A stretch of 64,000 nucleotides of DNA, taken from Clostridia bacterium. Its GTDB lineage: Bacteria > Bacillota > Clostridia > Christensenellales > Aristaeellaceae. This document shows, piece by piece, positions 55,321-62,238 of this stretch. Under the pieces are notes generated by a model. The model did not search any database and had not been told where the DNA came from. It was given only the letters and a program-made list of their open reading frames with translations. The DNA lies in the NCBI GenBank assembly GCA_017512805.1, contig JAFWES010000090.1, positions 1 through 64,000 on the forward strand. Reading direction: 5' to 3'. Position 1 is the first letter of the stretch. Every line of letters starts with the position of its first letter. Both the position numbers and the translations under genes were made by a program.

Positions 55321-55788
55321 TTATATCATCATCTCCATATATCGGCGGAAGGTGACAAACCCCGCTTGCTCGTAGAACGCCAGCGCATCCTGATTGAACT
55401 CCCACATGTTCAACTCAATCCGGTGGTATCCCTGGTCTTTGGCCCAATTCTTGATAAAGGCGACCATCGCAGAGGCAACACCCTGCCTGCGGAAGGCTTC
55501 ATCCACGCAGAATTCATCGATGTCCAGAAAATCCCTTTCATACATGAAGGGATTCTCCGGCTTGTAAATATGGTGCAGTACGGCGAATCCGCAAATCTTT
55601 CCATCCTGTTCCGCGACCACAATCCTCTGCTCGGGATCCCGGAAGATGGTCTGGATATAGTTCCGCAGCTCATCACAGAAGCCAGGCTTGAAGACCTCCG
55701 GCTTTCCGACAACGTGCAGATCGTTGACCTGCTTGCGCAGCTCATTGACGCGGTTCAGGTCTTTCTCCTGGGCAAAATGTATTTCCAT
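55321..55788 (-). CDS. GNAT acetyltransferase
   Basis: A 155-residue GNAT protein. Strand 4 and the acetyl-CoA loop read LDIDEFCVDEAFRRQGVASAMVAF, and the C-terminal motif reads FNQDALAFYEQAGF. The substrate is unknown. It is the last intact gene of a minus-strand row that starts at 58,174. Confidence 0.88.
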   Translation of the reverse strand: MEIHFAQEKDLNRVNELRKQVNDLHVVGKPEVFKPGFCDELRNYIQTIFRDPEQRIVVAEQDGKICGFAVLHHIYKPENPFMYERDFLDIDEFCVDEAFRRQGVASAMVAFIKNWAKDQGYHRIELNMWEFNQDALAFYEQAGFVTFRRYMEMMI

Positions 55789-55827
55789 ATTTTCCTGGTC
55801 CTTTCTGTGTGATTGGCGATTCTGTGC

Positions 55828-56583
55828 TTATGACACATACTCGGCCAGCGCCAGCGCAATAGCAAAGTGCCCCACATCATGCTGCCCACCGCTGGTGTAA
55901 TCCTTGCCGCGCTCATCCCATTCCGGCGCATCCAACAAGTCTCCGCTTGTGAAGAATGGATACAGCTCCAGTCCTCTGAAATCACACATGGCCTGTACGC
56001 CAGCGCACTCCATTTCCACAGAGATACACCCGTCGGCTTTCCGCTTCTCGAAATTGTTTCTTGTTTCCCGATAGAAAGAATCTGTCGTCCAGGTTTTCCC
56101 CAACACATAGGGAATCCCGTTCGATTTCATGAATTCCGCTACAAGAGATGAATTCTTCACGGCGACATAATCAGCGGCCGGGGCATAGTGATAGGATGTG
56201 CCCTCATCCCTGTAAGCCGCTGTCGGAACCATGACCTTTCCGTGAGCGATTTCCTTGTTCAGGCATCCGGCACCGCCAAAGAGAATGAATTTGCTGCAGT
56301 TCAGCTCCATGGTAGCGTCTTCTATCAAGCCAGTCGTGATCGGAGCACCGACATAGGTTTTATAGAAGGCAAAGCGTTTCCCATTTCTTTCGATCAGGTA
56401 TACCGGTGTCCTTCCTGTAGCGCACCAGAGGGAGGCAATTTCTCCACTGGCATAATGCTCCGCCACATGCTTTTCGATTTCATGCGAAAAGGTCACAATG
56501 CAGGCATCCACTTCAGGCGCGTCCTCTTTCCTGACTGGATTGATAATGGCCGGAGACAGATTGTCAAAGGTGTCGATAATCAT
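55828..56583 (-). CDS. Nucleoside phosphorylase (uridine phosphorylase-like)
   Basis: A 251-residue member of the PNP/UDP phosphorylase family, which splits nucleosides with phosphate. FILFGGAGCLN is the phosphate/ribose loop (usual GTxGxL), and CISVEMECAGVQAMCDFRGLE is the signature with the ribose-binding Glu and Met. The first ~60 residues are longer than in short phosphorylases. It overlaps the preceding GNAT gene by four bases. Base specificity is not readable with certainty; uridine is favoured by overall resemblance. Confidence 0.85.
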   Translation of the reverse strand: MIIDTFDNLSPAIINPVRKEDAPEVDACIVTFSHEIEKHVAEHYASGEIASLWCATGRTPVYLIERNGKRFAFYKTYVGAPITTGLIEDATMELNCSKFILFGGAGCLNKEIAHGKVMVPTAAYRDEGTSYHYAPAADYVAVKNSSLVAEFMKSNGIPYVLGKTWTTDSFYRETRNNFEKRKADGCISVEMECAGVQAMCDFRGLELYPFFTSGDLLDAPEWDERGKDYTSGGQHDVGHFAIALALAEYVS

Positions 56584-57155
56584 ACTTTTTCCCCTCTTCT
56601 GATTTCTCTGATCATGGAATATTCATTCAGCAGTGTTCCATCCTTCAGTTGGATGGCATTCGGTCTGATACCGACGATCCGGAAGCCCATTTTCTCGTAC
56701 AAGGCTCTGGCCCGGGTATTGCCTTCCACAAACTCCAGTTCCATCTGCAGAATGTTTTCGTTCTCTTCCGCAATTCGGATCATTTCCTGGAACAGCCTTG
56801 TTCCGATGCCCTGATTCCAGTATTCCTTCAGTAGCGCAATCGCTACAGCAGCGCGATGTCTGGTTTTCATTCCGGTTTTCCAGACAATTTGGCAGTTCCC
56901 GGCAATTTTTCCTTCTACAAGACAAACGAGCATCGCTTCGTTCTCGGAAGCGTTCACCCTGTCAAAGAGGGCTTTTTCTCCTTCGGGCGTATACTTGCTG
57001 CATTCCTCCGGATATCGGAGAATGAACTCAGTCTCGCCTGCGGAAATATACAGATAGTCAAGCATGCCCTGAATGTCCTCATCCTTCGGACTGCGGATCT
57101 GTGCTTTTCTGCCGTCCTTCAATGTGAAGTCTATATCCTGAATAATCATCGTCAA
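56580..57155 (-). CDS. GNAT acetyltransferase
   Basis: A 191-residue GNAT protein of the RimJ/RimL-like kind. It has IALLKEYWNQGIGTRLFQEMIRIAEE as the acetyl-CoA loop region and VEGNTRARALYEKMGFRIVG near the end. It overlaps its neighbours by four bases on each side, so this is a tightly coupled operon with the GNAT-nitroreductase and phosphorylase genes. Confidence 0.88.
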   Translation of the reverse strand: MTMIIQDIDFTLKDGRKAQIRSPKDEDIQGMLDYLYISAGETEFILRYPEECSKYTPEGEKALFDRVNASENEAMLVCLVEGKIAGNCQIVWKTGMKTRHRAAVAIALLKEYWNQGIGTRLFQEMIRIAEENENILQMELEFVEGNTRARALYEKMGFRIVGIRPNAIQLKDGTLLNEYSMIREIRRGEKV

Positions 57156-58174
57156 TTCCTCCGTTCTGGTTGCTGAAAGCCATTGAACCAGGCTCGTTCC
57201 TCAAAAGCCTTCTTGTTTGGCATAGTCGGTTCGGAATTCGCAATGCCCACCGGCAGAATGCATACAAGCTCATAATTTTCCGGTACATCCAGAATTCTTG
57301 CGATTTGATCGCCTATCCGATCCGTATCTGTGATATGTCCTTCATACCAGCAGCTTTGATAGCCCAGCGCAGTGATGGCCAGGAGCATGTTTTCAATTGC
57401 GGCGGCGTAATCCTGTGTGGCAAAGCAGCGATCCCGATATGCGTTGATCCTTTGCGTAAGTACGCAGATCATGGCCGGGGCTGTTTCAGCAACAGGAGGA
57501 TCAACCACAGCTTTGATTCGGGACAACAATGCCGGGTCATCCACCGCGATCAGGCTGGTGGTCTGCTTGTTGCAGCCAGATGGCGCAGCCAGCCCGGCCT
57601 CCATGATGGCGGTCAGATGCGCACGTGGAACCTTATCTGGCTTATATTTTCCACGATAGCTGCGGCGGGACAGGATGACATTCAGCATAGCTTGCTGCAC
57701 CTCTGAAACCCGGTATTTCTCCAGCCTGTAAAGACCTTCCTCGTCCAATGTATCGACAGCATTCTTGAACGTGTAGCCCATCTTTTGATAGAATGGCAGC
57801 CCGGTAATGGAGGCCGGGATTTCGATCCTTTTGGCGCGCAGGGCGAATTCATCTTTTTCCAGCGTTTCAACAATGGCTCTGCCGATGCCCTGCCCCTGAT
57901 GATCCGGGTGGACGAAAATGGTGAACAGGCTGCTCTCATCCTCCTTGTCCCAATAAGGGCCGATGGCGCCGCAGCCGATGATCGCGCCTTCTTCCTCGGC
58001 CACATAGAAATGGGTCCAGCTTGCCCGTTCCAGCATGTGATGCGGCGTTTGCGTTTTGATCAGATCCTCCATCATTTTGGCGGAGTAATCCCTGATATTG
58101 GAAATGCGGATGGTTGTGATGACCAGATCAGATACAGCCTGTGCGTCTGATGGTTGAAATCTGCGTATGATCAT
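57152..58174 (-). CDS. GNAT acetyltransferase-nitroreductase fusion
   Basis: A 340-residue two-domain protein. Residues 1-150 are GNAT with TIFVHPDHQGQGIGRAIVE (86-104) and LPFYQKMGY. Residues ~163-335 are an FMN nitroreductase-like domain opening LSRRSYRGKYKPDKV (the RRSxR FMN site) and continuing GLAAPSGCNKQ, then MLLAITALGYQSCW and CILPVGIANSEP. The join is seamless with an ~10-residue linker. Such a protein could modify the same small molecule twice, for example reduce and acetylate an aromatic amine; this is conjecture. GGAGAG lies 8 bases before the ATG. It leads the minus-strand operon. Confidence 0.87.
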   Translation of the reverse strand: MIIRRFQPSDAQAVSDLVITTIRISNIRDYSAKMMEDLIKTQTPHHMLERASWTHFYVAEEEGAIIGCGAIGPYWDKEDESSLFTIFVHPDHQGQGIGRAIVETLEKDEFALRAKRIEIPASITGLPFYQKMGYTFKNAVDTLDEEGLYRLEKYRVSEVQQAMLNVILSRRSYRGKYKPDKVPRAHLTAIMEAGLAAPSGCNKQTTSLIAVDDPALLSRIKAVVDPPVAETAPAMICVLTQRINAYRDRCFATQDYAAAIENMLLAITALGYQSCWYEGHITDTDRIGDQIARILDVPENYELVCILPVGIANSEPTMPNKKAFEERAWFNGFQQPERRN

Positions 58175-58200
58175 GATCTTGCTCTCCGTTCGTCAAGAAA

Positions 58201-58235
58201 TTGAAAACGCCGCCTCTCCGTCCGGGAGAAGCGGC
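58201..58235 (-). terminator. Terminator between the 31-codon ORF and the GNAT-nitroreductase operon
   Basis: On the minus strand an 11-bp stem GCCGCTTCTCC/GGAGAGGCGGC (one G-U) with loop CGGAC is followed by GTTTTCAATTTC. The next gene starts 27 bases further on. Confidence 0.85.
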
Positions 58236-58261
58236 CGATGAAGCCAATACAAGCCAGCAGG

Positions 58262-58357
58262 CTACACTTCCCCAGGATGCAGATTTTCGATAACGGAATA
58301 CACGATCACGGGCATCGCCGCGATGTGCATCATGGTGTTCTGGATCATCTGCTTCAT
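58262..58357 (-). CDS. 31-residue ORF, possible leader peptide
   Basis: Too short for usual gene callers but well furnished. It has a near-consensus promoter, GGAAAGGAGG seven bases before ATG 58357, 31 codons, stop TAG, and then a strong terminator. The peptide opens MKQMIQNTMMHIAAMPVIVY and ends in VIENLHPGEV. It is Met-rich and moderately hydrophobic in the middle. Located directly upstream of the GNAT-nitroreductase operon on the same strand, it has the layout of a ribosome-stalling leader peptide with attenuator. Alternatively it encodes a stand-alone small membrane peptide. Confidence 0.6.
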   Translation of the reverse strand: MKQMIQNTMMHIAAMPVIVYSVIENLHPGEV

Positions 58358-58388
58358 GGGGAGGCCTCCTTTCCGGTAAGTTGGGATG

Positions 58389-58417
58389 AGGATAGCATAG
58401 GAAGTGGCCGATGTCAA
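58389..58417 (-). promoter_or_regulatory. Promoter of the 31-codon ORF
   Basis: On the minus strand TTGACA (58417-58412), a 17-bp spacer and TATCCT (58394-58389) with TGC extended -10. Confidence 0.78.
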
Positions 58418-58448
58418 GGCTTTGGCGTTGTTTTCGTTTGTTGGGTAA

Positions 58449-58822
58449 TCACCTTTCAGGCTGCTCTATCTGGTGTTTCCGCTCCTTCGCTTGTTCAACA
58501 GTTTTTATTTGTCGCTTGATCTCCATGATGCCCTTCATTTTCTCTTTCAGAGGTTTATATTCCTGATAGAGCTTATCGTTGGCGGCTTCCAGCTCCGCTT
58601 TTTCCTGCTGCCAGGCAGAGAGCCTGATCTCTGTAACACCATGCTTCTGTTTCAGAATCTGCTTTGACATCTGGTAGAGATTGATTTCCCGTTCGTGTGC
58701 GGAACGGAACTTTTCTCTGCGAGCCTTCCAGTGGATGGCGTTCATCTGATCCATCACGGGCTGGGTTTCCAGAATGATCTTCCCTAAGCGGATCATTTCA
58801 TCCAGCTTTTTGATCTGGACGG
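58449..58822 (-). pseudogene. C-terminal fragment of a relaxase/mobilisation protein
   Basis: About 120 open codons, charged and helical: IKKLDEMIRLGKIILETQPV, then WKARREKFRSAHEREINLY and LEAANDKLYQEYKPLKEKMK. This matches the coiled-coil tail of relaxases from Firmicute integrative elements as I know them. In frame, a stop (TGA) lies a few codons before TVQIKKLDEM, so the catalytic N-terminal part is gone. It is a remnant of a mobilisable element. The assignment rests on the tail only. Confidence 0.6.
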
Positions 58823-59231
58823 TGTTAGCACGTCAGAAGGCTGAACGAGACGATCGAGGAGAACGATGCAGGCTCGGAAAGCCCTGGCTACAAAAAAGGC
58901 GAAAAAATGTAGCCGATTTGTAGCCAGGAAAAAGAAAATGTCCCCGGAATGTATTGAAAATTAACACATCCGAGGACGAGAAGATTAACGATTCATCATT
59001 CCCACTCAACAGTCCTGTTAATCTCCGGGCGGCAGGAACGGTCATTCATTTCCACGGAGCTGCGGCTCTGCTTATTGCGCCAGTCCAGATCCGCACTGGT
59101 ATAGCGCGCTTTAATGGGTGCCGTGAAGTTTTTGGGTGGAGTGTCAGCTAATAAAGGCGGGCGTCAAAAAACTGCCAGAACAGTAAAGCCTGTCCGGCAG
59201 CGATCCATTACGGGATACTTGCAGATAATGG
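58823..59231. other. Gene-free stretch with degraded sequence
   Basis: No intact gene is seen. A minus-strand open stretch of ~50 codons (stop at 58,996; contains YTSADLDWRNKQSRSS and ends EINRTVEWE) may be the tail of a lost gene, but I cannot name it. Composition is mixed between host-like and AT-rich parts, as expected from overlapping deletions. Confidence 0.4.
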
Positions 59232-60017
59232 TCATACTTTTCGATCAGCCTGATAGTCCAGCCATGTCAGAACGTGCTGGATATAAGCATCCCAGAAATA
59301 CCAGTCGTGAATGCCTTCGCCTTCCTCATAGGTAACGTCGGCACCTGCCTCCGAGAGCGCTTTCGCGATGGAGCGGTTCGCCTCCAGCAGATGATCCTGA
59401 AGCCCGCAGGCGATATAGAAGGAGGGAAAGCGCTTTGTCGGATCTTTTTGGATCGCTTGTATCAGATAGCGGGGGTTCCGGTCCGTGTTCCTCGTTTCCT
59501 CCAGACTGCCAAAGTTCCGGACCTCCCCGATGGTGTTTCCCTGGGTTTCCACCCATTCGACAGGGTATTCGTAAAAATGCAGCGCACCAGACAGGATCGC
59601 CACTTTGCCAAAGGTTTCGCAATATTTCAAGCCGTTCCGGCAGGCACCGAAGCCGCCCATGGACAGACCGGCCAGGAAGGTATCCTCGCGCTTATGGGAA
59701 AGAGGGAACATTTCCCGCGTCACATCCACCAGCTCTCGCCCGATATATTCGCCAAAGTCCCCCAGGCAGCCGTCCTTCACGAGAATATCCATGTAAAAGG
59801 AGTTTTCACCGGAGGGCATGACCACCGCAAGCCCGCTTTCCTCCGCCCACAGACGGATCCTGCTGTAGCTGAGCCAGCCGTTGTAATTATCCGTAAGGCC
59901 ATGAAGAAGGTATAAGGTCGGGAAATGCCCACGGAATCGTTCAATCGGAAGAATCACGTTCATGGAAACTGTTCTTTTCAGCTTTTCAGACTTGAATTCC
60001 ATCTGCATCAGTGCCAT
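59232..60017 (-). CDS. Esterase of the EstA/S-formylglutathione hydrolase type
   Basis: A 261-residue alpha/beta hydrolase. LYLLHGLTDNYNGWL is the oxyanion region, the nucleophile Ser is in FLAGLSMGGFGA (GxSxG), the acid Asp in ACGLQDHLLEAN and His in GEGIHDWYFWD. It is close in layout to tributyrin esterase EstA and FrmB-like carboxylesterases. It follows a 72-codon gene by 18 bases, and a LysR regulator is encoded divergently, so it is probably under LysR control. Confidence 0.9.
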   Translation of the reverse strand: MALMQMEFKSEKLKRTVSMNVILPIERFRGHFPTLYLLHGLTDNYNGWLSYSRIRLWAEESGLAVVMPSGENSFYMDILVKDGCLGDFGEYIGRELVDVTREMFPLSHKREDTFLAGLSMGGFGACRNGLKYCETFGKVAILSGALHFYEYPVEWVETQGNTIGEVRNFGSLEETRNTDRNPRYLIQAIQKDPTKRFPSFYIACGLQDHLLEANRSIAKALSEAGADVTYEEGEGIHDWYFWDAYIQHVLTWLDYQADRKV

Positions 60018-60035
60018 CGTTTCAACCTCCTGCGG

Positions 60036-60254
60036 TCAACATATAGGTGACGTTTTTCGTTTTCTGTAATCGGCTGGCTGATCTACGCGACGCTGACAGA
60101 CGTGAAGCTCTTCCATCAGGTCGCAGCGCAGGCAGCGGAGCCTTTGTTTTGCTTCTGTTAATTTCCCCGCTTCCACAAGCTCAGCCAGCTGGCTGATCCT
60201 GTCGGGATTGCATCCAATGTCTGTCAGGCACTGCTTTGCGCTCTCCGCGTTCAT
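60036..60254 (-). CDS. Small conserved-type protein (72 aa), unknown
   Basis: A helical, cysteine-containing protein (AKQCLTDIGCNPDRISQLAEL, then KQRLRCLRCDLMEELHVCQR). The early helix pair with GxxxxxI..L.....G and the later RRxLxxxLHxxQRRID-like helix resemble small proteins often encoded beside esterases or phosphatases in gut Firmicutes; function unknown. GGAGCAG before the ATG is a fair ribosome-binding site. First gene of the two-gene unit with the esterase. Confidence 0.68.
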   Translation of the reverse strand: MNAESAKQCLTDIGCNPDRISQLAELVEAGKLTEAKQRLRCLRCDLMEELHVCQRRVDQPADYRKRKTSPIC

Positions 60255-60375
60255 CTGCTCCTCCTGAGGGTGAATATTTTCAGAGACATTTTTATCATAA
60301 CACCTTGCGTGAAATGATGCTAATGGTTAAAATGAATATCATGATATTCTTTATTTGCATTTCGCGGAGGACAAG

Positions 60376-61251
60376 ATGGAGATCAGGACCCTGCGCTATT
60401 TTCTGGCGGTTGCCAGAGAGGAAAATATGACCCGGGCAGCGGAACAGCTGCATGTGACCCAGCCTACACTATCGAAGACACTGAAAGCGCTGGAAGATGA
60501 ACTGGGTAAAAAACTGTTCACCCGCCACAGCTTCAGCATACGCCTGACGGAGGAGGGCGTGCTGCTGCGCAACCGGGCAGAGGACCTGGTCAGCATGGCA
60601 GATAAGATCACACAGGAGTTTGTCACCCTGGATGACATTACCGGCGGAGATATTTACTTTGGCCTGGCGGAATCACATCTGATTCAGTATTTAGCCTGGG
60701 AAATCCGCGAATTCCGCTTACAGTACCCTGATCTTCGATACCACATTACCAGCGGAGACACAGAGCAGGTGACGGAAAAGCTGGACAAGGGCCTGCTGGA
60801 CTTCGCTGTGTTGGCCGAAAAGCCAAATACAGCCAAATATGAGGCGCTGACCTTCCCAGAGGCTGATGTGTGGGGCCTGGTGTTCCCGGCCTCGGATCCG
60901 CTTTCACAAAAAGAGACCATCACGGTGGATGATCTCATTGGTCTGCCTTTGTTCTGCTCAGAGCAAGGCTGGGAAAATGATTTGCCGGCATGGTGCGGCG
61001 ACAGGATGCCGGAGCTGCGGCTGGAGGGTTCCTTTCGGTTGTCCTATAACGGCTCCATGTTTGCAAAGGAAGGTCTCGGGTACCTGTTGACGTTTGATCA
61101 TCTGATCGATACATCCGCCGATTCGGGACTGGTATTCCGTCCATTGTCTCCGAGACTGGAGACAAAGCTGTATCTGATCTGGAAAAAGTACCAGATCTTC
61201 TCGCCAATAGCTGAGCGTTTCCTGAGAAAAATGCAGGAGAGTTTCCTGTAG
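60376..61251 (+). CDS. LysR-family transcriptional regulator
   Basis: A 291-residue regulator. The N-terminal winged helix reads MEIRTLRYFLAVAREENMTRAAEQLHVTQPTLSKTLKALEDELGKKLFTR, and a two-lobed periplasmic-binding-like effector domain starts near GDIYFGLAES. ATG 60376 follows GGAGGACAAG. It is encoded back to back with the 72-residue protein and esterase genes across a 121-bp AT-rich gap, the usual setting for a LysR protein that controls its divergent neighbours and itself. Confidence 0.92.
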   Translation: MEIRTLRYFLAVAREENMTRAAEQLHVTQPTLSKTLKALEDELGKKLFTRHSFSIRLTEEGVLLRNRAEDLVSMADKITQEFVTLDDITGGDIYFGLAESHLIQYLAWEIREFRLQYPDLRYHITSGDTEQVTEKLDKGLLDFAVLAEKPNTAKYEALTFPEADVWGLVFPASDPLSQKETITVDDLIGLPLFCSEQGWENDLPAWCGDRMPELRLEGSFRLSYNGSMFAKEGLGYLLTFDHLIDTSADSGLVFRPLSPRLETKLYLIWKKYQIFSPIAERFLRKMQESFL

Positions 61252-61348
61252 CGTTGTAGCAATCCTCCTTCAAAGTCCATCTTCTAATCAAAAGGAGACG
61301 CTGAGAAGTGCTTATTTCAAGCCACTTTCTAACGTCTTTCTGTTAAGG

Positions 61349-61460
61349 TTATCGGTAGTAGATTTGCTCCCGTTCCCATGCCTGGGCTTCATGCTTGCTG
61401 GCAAATCCCCGCCTGGAACACTGCTTCTGCTCTCCCGTCCAATCGGTGTAGCGATAGGGC
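61349..61460 (-). pseudogene. N-terminal fragment of a tyrosine integrase
   Basis: On the minus strand about 36 codons read PYRYTDWTGEQKQCSRRGFA and continue with SKHEAQAWEREQIYYR then stop. This is the AP2-like arm-DNA-binding start of many Gram-positive tyrosine integrases (form YTDWxGxxKQxxKRGFxTKxEAQxWERE). The rest of the integrase is absent. It is joined to the cut end of an alcohol dehydrogenase gene. Confidence 0.7.
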
Positions 61461-61504
61461 GGCTGAGCTGCACCGAATGCTGTACGAATGGCAGGCAGCG
61501 GCTG

Positions 61505-61883
61505 TTCTTTTGTAATCATAGAAATCCCAGACGTCCCCGTCGTTGGCGACGCCGTATCCGATGGCCTTGGCCGAGTCGATGGCGCTGCCGCCGCCCACTG
61601 CCAGCAGAAAATCGACCCCTTCTTTTCTGCACAGGCTGATGCCTTCGTACACAAGGCCCAGCCGCGGGTTCGGCACTGCTCCGCCGAGGGTCACATAAGG
61701 GATGCCGGCTGTGTCCAGCTGGCCTGTAATCTTCTCCAGCAGGCCGGAGCGGATGACGCTTCCGCCGCCGTAATGGATCAGGACCTTATGGCCGCCGAAC
61801 GCCCGGATCAGTTCCGCGGTCTGCGCTTCTGCATTCCTGCCGAAGACGACCTTCGTCGGGGTATAATACTGGAAGCCGTACAT
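61505..61883 (-). pseudogene. N-terminal fragment of an iron-containing alcohol dehydrogenase
   Basis: About 126 codons match the start of a group III alcohol dehydrogenase: FQYYTPTKVVFGRNAEAQTA, VLIHYGGGSVIRSGL, LGGAVPNPRLGLVYEGI and the NAD-binding FLLAVGGGSAIDSAKAIGYG. After VWDFYDYK the family sequence stops; the open frame goes on into unrelated codons. The full protein should be ~390 residues, so the iron-binding half is lost. A minus-strand promoter (TTGACA with TATATA, 62,017-61,989) and GGGAGA upstream of the ATG remain. Confidence 0.82.
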
Positions 61884-62072
61884 CAGATTCTCCCAGCCGG
61901 TGCGGCGCCGGCAAAGACAGAAGAGTTCGGGAAGCCGCTGTTTTTTCCTTTTGTCAGCCTGTCAGGCAGTTCTGTCTGTCAGCCGGATTATATACCTTAA
62001 AGTCGGGTCTATGTCAACGGCCCGGGGGCGGTTTTTTCCGCAGTCTGAAGGAGGCTTTTTTCTGCGTTCTGC

Positions 62073-62102
62073 TTGACGCGAACCGTGTTTTTATCGTACT
62101 AT
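62073..62102 (+). promoter_or_regulatory. Probable promoter of the FecR-domain gene
   Basis: TTGACG (62073-62078), an 18-bp spacer and TACTAT (62097-62102). It lies in the 355-bp gap between the divergent dehydrogenase remnant (promoter at 61,989-62,017, minus) and the FecR gene; nothing else stands out in that gap. Confidence 0.5.
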
Positions 62103-62238
62103 ATCTAATAGGAATGTGTGCTGTTTTCCGATACTTTGATGCATATGTTTCCCGGATTGATGATAGACAACCGTTTCACCCGGGCGCTCCGCTGACGGAA
62201 CCCGGTTCTGCCTGAATGAGCAGAAGAAAGGAAATGAA

